From Clostridia bacterium (lineage in GTDB: Bacteria > Bacillota > Clostridia > Oscillospirales > Acutalibacteraceae): 8,301 nt of DNA. The notes under the pieces are model-generated. The model did no database searches. It worked only from the letters and a program-made list of their open reading frames with translations, and was not told the origin of the DNA. The stretch is from assembly GCA_017431755.1 (NCBI GenBank), contig JAFRKM010000044.1, positions 1 to 8,301 on the forward strand. The letters are read 5' to 3'. A program made the position numbers and the translations under genes. Of this stretch, positions 1-5,099 are shown in pieces (position 1 is the stretch's first letter; the number at the start of each line of letters is the position of its first letter).

Positions 1-90
1 AGCACGAAGCCAGAAGACGTTGAGAAATTAATGGGCGGCTTTCAGGCAAACTTGTTTATCACTGACCCACCATATAACGTAGCAATCGGC
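1..90 (+). pseudogene. DNA methyltransferase fragment (DPPY motif region), fused in frame to recA
   Basis: The reading frame is open from base 1 and encodes STKPEDVEKLMGG, then NLFITDPPYNVAIG, before RecA sequence begins at about base 91. The TDPPYNV stretch is motif IV (DPPY) of N6-adenine/N4-cytosine DNA methyltransferases. The preceding ST-PEDVEKLM pattern is typical, from family memory, of the phage/prophage ParB-like methyltransferases, where a GDST-x-PEDV segment lies just before DPPY. The rest of that enzyme, including the SAM-binding FxGxG region and the target-recognition part, is absent, so the fragment cannot be active alone. Local GC is about 47% by hand count (42 of 90), against about 42% in a 90-base piece of recA just downstream. 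This is a weak hint of different origin. The fragment is either the left side of a chimeric assembly or the remnant of a recombination event. Confidence 0.75.
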
Positions 91-1152
91 GATAAAAACA
101 AAGCACTTGAAACAGCACTTGGTCAGATTGAAAAACAATTCGGAAAAGGGGCGGTAATGAAGCTTGGAAAAAATGAAACAATGCACGTTGATTCTATTTC
201 CACAGGTTCGTTGTCGCTTGATATCGCACTCGGAATTGGTGGCCTTCCAAGAGGAAGAATTATTGAAATTTATGGCCCAGAATCTTCCGGTAAAACAACT
301 TTAGCGCTTTCTTGTATAGCCCAGGGACAAAAAAAAGGAGGAAATGCAGCGTTTATTGATGTTGAACATGCTTTAGATCCAGTTTACGCATCAAATTTAG
401 GTGTAGATATCGATTCTCTTCTCGTTTCTCAGCCGGATACAGGTGAACAAGCGCTTGAAATCACAGAATCGCTTGTTCGCTCAGGCGCAATTGATGTAAT
501 AGTTGTCGACTCAGTTGCAGCACTTGTTCCAAGAGCAGAAATTGAAGGCGAAATGGGCGATTCACACGTTGGTTTGCAAGCAAGACTTATGTCGCAAGCT
601 CTTAGAAAACTTGCCGGCGCAATATCCAAATCAAACTGTGTAGCAATATTTATAAACCAGCTTCGTGAAAAAGTGGGAATTATGTTTGGCAACCCAGAAG
701 TTACGCCCGGTGGTCGCGCACTTAAATTCTACTCTTCAGTAAGAATCGACATAAGAAAAATTGAAACTTTAAAATCAAATGGAGAAATGATTGGTTCAAG
801 AACAAGAGCAAAAGTTGTAAAAAATAAAATTGCACCACCATTTAGAGAAGCAGAATTTGACGTTATGTACGGCCAAGGTATATCTCACGAAGGGGAAATT
901 CTCGATTTAGCAGTTAAACTGGATATTATCCAAAAAAGTGGTTCATGGTTTGCGTGTGGCGATAAAAAACTAGGCCAAGGGCGTGATAAAACCAAGGAGT
1001 TTTTAAGAGACAATCCTGAATTCGCAGCCAAGATAGAAAATGAAGTAAGAAAAAAATCGAGTGATATTTATTCCAAACCAGCAATGGCTAGAAATATGGA
1101 AGCCAGAACAGAAATAGATGAAAAAACAGTGGAAAAGGCCTCTAAAGCTTAA
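31..1152 (+). CDS. recA: RecA recombinase, native N-terminus replaced by methyltransferase sequence
   Basis: RecA forms ATP-dependent filaments on single-stranded DNA, catalyses homologous strand exchange, and triggers LexA self-cleavage in the SOS response. Numbering from the ATG at 31, RecA homology starts at residue 21 (DKNKALETALGQIEKQFGKG). This corresponds to about residue 5 of a normal RecA, so almost the whole protein is present. Visible motifs are Walker A GPESSGKT (82-89), Walker B VIVVD (156-160), the L1 region EGEMGDSHVGLQAR (172-184), and the L2 signature with NQLREKVG and PEVTPGGRALKFY (209-234). The C-terminal domain runs to 373 and ends in a mixed-charge tail (EKTVEKASKA), not the strongly acidic tail common in the family. 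Residues 1-20 are methyltransferase sequence, and the ATG at 31 is a methyltransferase internal methionine with only a weak upstream GAGAAA. The native start and promoter are not in the window. The downstream partner recX lies beyond an ankyrin gene. The family assignment is certain; the N-terminus is not trustworthy. Confidence 0.95.
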   Translation: MGGFQANLFITDPPYNVAIGDKNKALETALGQIEKQFGKGAVMKLGKNETMHVDSISTGSLSLDIALGIGGLPRGRIIEIYGPESSGKTTLALSCIAQGQKKGGNAAFIDVEHALDPVYASNLGVDIDSLLVSQPDTGEQALEITESLVRSGAIDVIVVDSVAALVPRAEIEGEMGDSHVGLQARLMSQALRKLAGAISKSNCVAIFINQLREKVGIMFGNPEVTPGGRALKFYSSVRIDIRKIETLKSNGEMIGSRTRAKVVKNKIAPPFREAEFDVMYGQGISHEGEILDLAVKLDIIQKSGSWFACGDKKLGQGRDKTKEFLRDNPEFAAKIENEVRKKSSDIYSKPAMARNMEARTEIDEKTVEKASKA

Positions 1153-1212
1153 GCAGCATGAACCGAAAAAAACAAAAGAAAACATAAAGAACATTAAATT
1201 TTAAATATTTTA

Positions 1213-1241
1213 TTGACATTTTTTAAAAAATGTGTAATAAT
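1213..1241 (+). promoter_or_regulatory. sigma-A/sigma-70 type promoter for the ankyrin gene
   Basis: A perfect -35 box, TTGACA (1213-1218), is followed by a 17-base spacer and AATAAT (1236-1241), which matches the TATAAT -10 consensus at five of six positions. Transcription would start near 1248, leaving a leader of about 40 bases before the ATG at 1289. The spacer contains a TTTTTTAAAAAA block that extends into an 18-bp palindrome. The ankyrin gene can therefore be expressed independently of recA. The genes downstream (recX, pgsA, cysS) have no comparable promoter of their own and may be read from here. Confidence 0.7.
1216..1233. repeat. 18-bp perfect palindrome in the promoter spacer (operator candidate)
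   Basis: ACATTTTTTAAAAAATGT equals its own reverse complement. It lies between the -35 and -10 boxes and overlaps the last three bases of the -35 box. That is a classic position for a repressor operator. It could also simply be an intrinsically bent A-tract that adjusts promoter strength. No regulator is identifiable from the sequence. Confidence 0.5.
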
Positions 1242-1273
1242 TAAATTATGGCATTTATGTCAAATAAAATATT

Positions 1274-1283
1274 AAAAGGATGG
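1274..1283 (+). promoter_or_regulatory. Ribosome binding site that sets the ankyrin gene start at 1289
   Basis: AAAAGGATGG lies 8 bases (counted from AAAAGGA) before the ATG at 1289. The in-frame ATG at 1280 is part of this site and cannot use it, so the shorter start is preferred. That start also puts the two-lysine signal peptide directly at the N-terminus. Confidence 0.7.
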
Positions 1284-1288
1284 TCTTT

Positions 1289-2434
1289 ATGAAAAAAGGA
1301 AAAAAATTATTTTTATTCGGTGCTATATGCGCAATAAGCTTGTGCTGTGCATTACCAACTTACGCTCAATTTGAACCCGAACTTAGAGAAGCTGCCGGGA
1401 ATGGTAACCTTGAATATGTTGACAAGTATATCAAAGCGGGAGCTTATGTTGACAGTAGAAACTATGACGGCGAAACAGCTTTATATTTAGCAGTTAAATA
1501 CAGCCATTATGACGTAGTTAACTACTTATTGGAAGAAGCTGGAGCTAACCCAAATTTAGGCGGTAAACGCGATCCTTTAGACTTTGCGGCAAAAAATTAC
1601 AAAATTTCTATTTGTGATACTTTTTTAAAACATGGTGGTAAAATTAAATATCCAGAATCCATAGCAAAATACTCTCTTTTAGATCGTGATTATGCGATGG
1701 CAAGCTTTCTAATTGATAGAAATTTAGTAAACGGTGAAAAATTTAAAAATATTTGTGCAGAAATATGTATGGATGATAAAAATGGTTTTAAAGAAGATGA
1801 AATTTGCGACCTGTTCGATGTGGATTTTTTAAATCCAAATGATAGCAAATTGTTCACATTTGCATTTTCTAAAAATTATAAAAGCGTTATGAGTAAAATG
1901 AAAGAACTTAGCAACAATGAAGTTAAACTTGATTTTAACTGCGATTTTATAGAAAAAATTATAAAAAAAGCACTGCGTAATTGCGATAAAGAAACTCTTA
2001 ATTTACTCATAGAAGAAGGCGGCATATCTCCCACCGCTTTATGGGAACGTCTTGGTGATACTCATGATGGTAGTATACTATATAGTAAAAAAGCTACTGA
2101 AACCATCGAATTTTTACTTAATAAAGGTGTAAATGTTAATCATAAATTTTCCGATGATGAAACCTTGCTTCAATCGGCAATTTTTGCAGTCAATATTGAT
2201 GCAGTAAGTTTTTTACTTAACCATGGCGCAGATATTTATATTACTAAAGGTGATATTTTTGGCAAATCATATAATAATGCTTTCGAGTATGCAAAAAAAT
2301 ATATAGATTTTTTACCTTCCAACAGTAAATCCAAGGGAAAAGAAATATATTCAATGATAAAAGAATTTTCAAAAAGCCATCCAGACCCAAACGCTAAACC
2401 TAAAAAATCCCTTTTTTCAAAAATATTTAAATAA
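1289..2434 (+). CDS. Secreted ankyrin-repeat protein of unknown function
   Basis: A 381-residue protein with a clear signal peptide: MKKGKK basic start, hydrophobic core LFLFGAICAISLCC, and a signal peptidase I site after Thr-Tyr-Ala (24-26). There is no lipobox. The mature protein starts with recognisable ankyrin repeats: about 30-62 (LREAAGNGNLEYVDKYIKAG), 63-96 (GETALYLAVKYSHYDVVNYL), and a third from about 97. The middle (120-265) is degenerate, helical-looking and rich in Cys. Two more repeats follow, at about 268-288 (ETIEFLLNKGVNVN) and 293-316 (LLQSAIFAVNIDAVSFLLNHG). The C-terminus is a short basic tail, KPKKSLFSKIF. Ankyrin repeats bind proteins, so it probably acts outside the membrane as a binding protein; no catalytic motif is visible. 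It has its own promoter and sits between recA and recX, which is unusual. No DNA-repair role is implied. The start at 1289 is preferred to 1280 because the latter lies inside the ribosome binding site. Confidence 0.85.
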   Translation: MKKGKKLFLFGAICAISLCCALPTYAQFEPELREAAGNGNLEYVDKYIKAGAYVDSRNYDGETALYLAVKYSHYDVVNYLLEEAGANPNLGGKRDPLDFAAKNYKISICDTFLKHGGKIKYPESIAKYSLLDRDYAMASFLIDRNLVNGEKFKNICAEICMDDKNGFKEDEICDLFDVDFLNPNDSKLFTFAFSKNYKSVMSKMKELSNNEVKLDFNCDFIEKIIKKALRNCDKETLNLLIEEGGISPTALWERLGDTHDGSILYSKKATETIEFLLNKGVNVNHKFSDDETLLQSAIFAVNIDAVSFLLNHGADIYITKGDIFGKSYNNAFEYAKKYIDFLPSNSKSKGKEIYSMIKEFSKSHPDPNAKPKKSLFSKIFK

Positions 2435-2444
2435 TTTTTAAAAT

Positions 2445-2452
2445 AAAGGAGG
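2445..2452 (+). promoter_or_regulatory. Strong ribosome binding site of recX (GTG start)
   Basis: AAAGGAGG lies 7 bases before the GTG at 2460. An ATG at 2458 is nearer but reads only Met-Trp-stop. The ATG and GTG overlap in ATGTG, so initiation at the decoy ATG would waste ribosomes and could reduce RecX output. Confidence 0.7.
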
Positions 2453-2459
2453 CATATAT

Positions 2460-3071
2460 GTGGTAATTACAAATATTAAAAAATCAAAAAAAGGTAATAT
2501 ACTCATATATGCCGATAATATTTATTTAACAAGTGTTTTGCCTGAAGTTTTTCTTAAAAGTGGTCTTAAAATCGGAAGTTACATAGATGATGAAATTGTA
2601 GAAAGTTTAAACGAAGAAATAAATTTAAACAAAGCCAAAGAAAAAGCTTTAAGACTGCTTTCATTTAGAGCACATTCAAAACATGAACTAAAAAATAAAA
2701 TCAAAAATTCTTTGGGAGAAAAATACGCTGAAAAAGCAACCGAAAAAATGGAAGATCTTGGATTAATAAACGACAAAGAATTTGCTTTTCTTTATGCTAA
2801 AGAACTTTTTTTTAAAAAACTATATTCCACAAGAAGAGTTAAATATGAACTTTCCAAAAAAGGTGTGGAAAATCATATAATAGAAGAGATTCTTGATGAA
2901 ATAGAAATAGATGAGGAAGAAAACGTAAAAAAAATCTTTTTAAAAAGGCATGCTAATGTAAGTACGTTAGAAAATGAAAAGGAATTAAGAAAACTAGTGT
3001 CATATTGCCAACGACTGGGCTACAGCTGGAATGCTATTAGCTCAGTTATAAATCGTTTTAAGGAGAGTTAG
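2460..3071 (+). CDS. recX: RecX, regulatory protein of RecA
   Basis: RecX binds RecA filaments in the cytoplasm and limits their growth and activity. This 203-residue protein, within the usual range for the family, has the Firmicutes-style N-terminal segment (ITNIKKSKKGNILIYADN...) before the three-helix RecX repeats. The repeat signatures are at about 59-98 (KALRLLSFRAHSKHELKNKI), 100-145 (EKMEDLGLINDKEFAFLYAK, then STRRVKYELSKKGV) and 150-200 (VKKIFLKRH, then LVSYCQRLGYSWNAISSVIN). It starts with GTG and ends two bases before the pgsA ATG, so the two are probably co-transcribed. RecX is often encoded next to recA. Here an ankyrin gene separates them, so both are probably maintained as a functional pair despite the insertion. 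Family assignment rests on the repeat pattern and on recA proximity. Confidence 0.88.
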   Translation: MVITNIKKSKKGNILIYADNIYLTSVLPEVFLKSGLKIGSYIDDEIVESLNEEINLNKAKEKALRLLSFRAHSKHELKNKIKNSLGEKYAEKATEKMEDLGLINDKEFAFLYAKELFFKKLYSTRRVKYELSKKGVENHIIEEILDEIEIDEEENVKKIFLKRHANVSTLENEKELRKLVSYCQRLGYSWNAISSVINRFKES

Positions 3072-3073
3072 AG

Positions 3074-3640
3074 ATGAATACTCCAAACAAATTAACCGTT
3101 TTAAGAATTTTTTTGGTGTTTCCTGCAGTTTTTTTTGTGCTTTGCACTTGCATACCCGGTAGATGGATATACGCTTTGTTAATGTTTATTTTTGCTTCAT
3201 ACACGGATTATCTAGACGGGAAAATAGCCAGAAAACATAATTATATAACTGATTTTGGAAAAATAATGGACCCTCTGGCAGACAAAATACTAGTTATTTC
3301 TATGCTTATTTGTTTTGTTGGTCTAAAGCTTTCTCCAGTTTTGCCAGTTGTACTTATTGTTATACGTGAATTTACGGTTACCTCGGTAAGGTTTTTACTT
3401 TTAAAAACTGGAGGAAAAATTGTACCGGCAAATATTTGGGGCAAACTAAAAACCGTAAGCCAAATAATTGCAATAAATACCATTATACTCTTTCAAATGT
3501 ACATAGAAATAACAGGTAATGAACTCGGCATGATTTTTAGCACTATATCTGATGCACTAATATGGATTAGCGCGGCGTTTTCTTTAATATCCGGAATGGT
3601 TTATATTTTGGGGAATCGAAAATTTTTAAACTTAAATTAA
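3074..3640 (+). CDS. pgsA: CDP-diacylglycerol-glycerol-3-phosphate 3-phosphatidyltransferase
   Basis: PgsA makes phosphatidylglycerophosphate from CDP-diacylglycerol and glycerol 3-phosphate in the cytoplasmic membrane, the first committed step to phosphatidylglycerol and cardiolipin. The CDP-alcohol phosphatidyltransferase motif D-x2-DG-x2-AR-x8-G-x3-D-x3-D is complete: D45, D48-G49, A52-R53, G62, D66 and D70. Several hydrophobic segments (about 8-28, 30-44, 74-98, 126-144 and 160-180) fit the six-helix membrane fold. The N-terminal MNTPNKLTVLRI is characteristic of PgsA rather than of phosphatidylserine synthase. Its length, 188 residues, is normal. AAGGAG lies 8 bases before the ATG and overlaps the end of recX, indicating translational linkage. 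In many Firmicutes pgsA lies near recA (pgsA-cinA-recA); here the order is changed and cinA is absent from the window. Confidence 0.93.
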   Translation: MNTPNKLTVLRIFLVFPAVFFVLCTCIPGRWIYALLMFIFASYTDYLDGKIARKHNYITDFGKIMDPLADKILVISMLICFVGLKLSPVLPVVLIVIREFTVTSVRFLLLKTGGKIVPANIWGKLKTVSQIIAINTIILFQMYIEITGNELGMIFSTISDALIWISAAFSLISGMVYILGNRKFLNLN

Positions 3641-3662
3641 TTTATTTTAAGGAGAATTAAAA

Positions 3663-4595
3663 ATGAAGCTATATAATACATTTTCCAGAAAAAAAGAAGA
3701 ATTTATTCCAATAGAAAAAAACAAAGTGAAAATTTATGCTTGTGGGCCAACGGTTTATAATTATATACACATCGGAAACGCACGACCCATTTGCGTTTTT
3801 GATGCTCTTAGAAGATATTTTGAATATAGAGGATATGATGTAAAGTTTATTCAAAATTTTACAGATATAGACGATAAAATAATAAAAAAGGCAAATGAAG
3901 AAAAATCTGATTTTTTAACCGTTTCTCAAAAGTATATAAAAGAATATAAAAAAGACGCTGAAGGGCTTAATATAAAAGAAGCGAGCGTACACCCCAAAGC
4001 CACCGAAAACATAGATGAAATAATAAAAATAATAGAAATTTTAATTGAAAAAGGATATGCTTATTCTCTGCCAAACGGCGATGTTTACTTTAGCACACGT
4101 CAATTTAAAAATTATGGTAAACTTTCTGGGCAAACGATAGATGACCTGCGTTCCGGCGCTAGAATACAAATTGATGAAGCAAAAAAAGATCCACTTGATT
4201 TTGCTCTTTGGAAAGCTGCAAAACCCGGCGAGCCATATTGGAAAAGCCCTTGGGGGAACGGACGCCCTGGATGGCATATTGAATGCTCTGCAATGGCAGG
4301 AAAATACTTAGGCAAAACAATTGATATTCATTGCGGTGGGCAAGATTTAATTTTTCCACATCATGAAAACGAAATCGCTCAAAGTGAATGTGCTAATAAT
4401 TTAAAATTTGCAAATTACTGGATTCATAACGGATACATAAATGTTAACAGTCAAAAAATGTCTAAATCTTTGGGAAACTTTTTTACAGTGAGGGAAATTT
4501 CCGAAAAATACGGCTATGAACCCATTCGTTACCTTATGATCTCTTCGCATTATCGCAGCCCAATAAATTTTAGCGAAGAAATTATAATGCAGTGA
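3663..4595 (+). CDS. cysS: Cysteinyl-tRNA synthetase, catalytic part (gene split by a frame change)
   Basis: CysRS attaches cysteine to tRNA-Cys in the cytoplasm and is essential in most bacteria. These 310 residues hold the whole catalytic core: the HIGN form of the HIGH motif (36-39), the KMSKS motif (265-269), and four zinc ligands C27, C208, H233 and E237. By alignment from memory these match C28, C209, H234 and E238 of the E. coli enzyme. AAGGAG lies 8 bases before the ATG. The frame stops at TGA (4593-4595) right after HYRSPINFSEEIIMQ, where normal CysRS continues into its helical domain. The missing part follows in the -1 frame, overlapping at GTGA. Together the halves give about 467 residues, close to the usual ~460. 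A single missing base near 4592 (sequencing, assembly or true mutation) is the simplest explanation. A genuine two-subunit enzyme is possible but less likely. Confidence 0.92.
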   Translation: MKLYNTFSRKKEEFIPIEKNKVKIYACGPTVYNYIHIGNARPICVFDALRRYFEYRGYDVKFIQNFTDIDDKIIKKANEEKSDFLTVSQKYIKEYKKDAEGLNIKEASVHPKATENIDEIIKIIEILIEKGYAYSLPNGDVYFSTRQFKNYGKLSGQTIDDLRSGARIQIDEAKKDPLDFALWKAAKPGEPYWKSPWGNGRPGWHIECSAMAGKYLGKTIDIHCGGQDLIFPHHENEIAQSECANNLKFANYWIHNGYINVNSQKMSKSLGNFFTVREISEKYGYEPIRYLMISSHYRSPINFSEEIIMQ

Positions 4596-5062
4596 AATCT
4601 GCTTTAGAGCGTCTTTATAATTTTAAAGAAAATTTGCTTTTTGCAATAAAAAATTCCTTGGATAACGTTGAAAACAGCTTTTCTTTTGATTTAAATTTAT
4701 ACAAAAATAAATTCATAAGTGCTATGGATGACGATTTAAATACTGCTGATGCACTGGGCGCTATTTTTGAACTAGTTAGAGATGCAAACATGCATATTCT
4801 TGGTAAGCCTAACGTTTGCAAAAAAACACTAAGCGATATTTTAAATTTGTTTAATGAATTAACAAATGTTCTTGGAATTTTATACAAAGAAGAAAATACA
4901 GGGGAAATAACCAAAGAAGAAATAGAAAAACTTATAGAAAAACGAAATAACGCCAGAAAAGAAAAAAATTGGAAACTCGCCGACGAAATAAGAGACGATC
5001 TAAAAAATAAGAATGTAATAATAGAAGATACCCCCAGTGGGATAAAATATACTTTTAAATAA
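4592..5062 (+). CDS. cysS: Cysteinyl-tRNA synthetase, C-terminal part (continuation of split cysS)
   Basis: This 156-residue frame carries the rest of CysRS. It begins KSALERLYNFKENL, directly continuing the INFSEE helix of the preceding frame. It includes the conserved SAMDDDLNTADALGAIFELVRDAN segment of the DALR-like helical domain. It ends with RNNARKEKNWKLADEIRDDL and IEDTPSGIKYTFK, both strongly typical of bacterial CysRS C-termini. A GTG at 4592 overlaps the upstream stop as GTGA, so translational coupling is formally possible. However, upstream there is only a weak GAAGAAA rather than the AAGGAG used by the neighbours. Alone this part has no catalytic residues. Conservation right up to the break on both sides means the lesion is recent or artificial. 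Confidence 0.9.
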   Translation: MKSALERLYNFKENLLFAIKNSLDNVENSFSFDLNLYKNKFISAMDDDLNTADALGAIFELVRDANMHILGKPNVCKKTLSDILNLFNELTNVLGILYKEENTGEITKEEIEKLIEKRNNARKEKNWKLADEIRDDLKNKNVIIEDTPSGIKYTFK

Positions 5063-5099
5063 ATGGTGGTGAAATATGCACTTCGTGCCATAACGCAAA
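5063..5099 (+). promoter_or_regulatory. potA leader with ribosome binding site and 5-codon mini-ORF
   Basis: GGTGGTGA (5065-5072) precedes an ATG at 5076 that opens ATG-CAC-TTC-GTG-CCA-TAA (MHFVP, stop at 5091-5093). This is in the same frame as potA, whose ATG follows 6 bases later at 5100. The potA ATG itself has no Shine-Dalgarno match (GCCATAACGCAAA). Ribosomes may bind here, translate the mini-ORF and reinitiate at potA. Alternatively, a nonsense codon may have interrupted a longer N-terminus. GCACTTCGTGC (5078-5088) can form a small 4-bp hairpin. Confidence 0.4.

Larger units (their letters stand above)
1204..1273. repeat. Long inverted repeat flanking the promoter core
   Basis: The left arm is AATATTTTATTGACAT (1204-1219). 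The right arm is ATGTCAAATAAAATATT (1257-1273), the exact reverse complement of the left arm apart from one extra A. The arms are separated by 37 bases. The left arm contains the -35 box, and the right arm falls in the predicted 5' leader just before the ribosome binding site. A transcript reading through from recA could form a 16-bp, single-bulge, AT-only stem. A transcript starting at the promoter would carry only the right arm. It could be a paired operator, a weak terminator/attenuator, or the ends of a tiny decayed element. No target-site duplication is evident. Confidence 0.55.
1153..1288. other. AT-rich intergenic region between recA and the ankyrin gene
   Basis: This is the only sizeable non-coding gap in the window. 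Its first ~50 bases are A-rich and hold no hairpin with a G/C stem and T-run, so I see no ordinary intrinsic terminator for recA. The second half contains a consensus-like promoter, an 18-bp palindrome and a longer inverted repeat, each listed separately. I found no Cheo/LexA-type GAAC-N4-GTTC site here. recA transcripts may read through, or may end at the AT-only hairpin formed by the inverted repeat. Confidence 0.6.

Noticed and set aside
429..692. An 87-codon minus-strand frame inside recA
   Set aside because: It is entirely opposite well-conserved RecA motifs, with no ribosome binding site or recognisable domain.
1153..1212. An SOS (Cheo/LexA) box near recA
   Set aside because: GAAC at 1189 has no matching GTTC at the proper spacing, and the recA promoter side is not in the window.
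1235..1263. A divergent minus-strand promoter from the mirrored TTGACA at 1263-1258
   Set aside because: The -10 candidates at 16-17 bases spacing (ATTATT or TTATTA) match the consensus poorly, and no minus-strand gene lies leftward.
4575..4600. Programmed -1 ribosomal frameshifting in cysS
   Set aside because: The site reads ATAATGCAGTGAAA with no slippery heptamer, and I see no strong downstream stem. CysRS is not known to use frameshifting.
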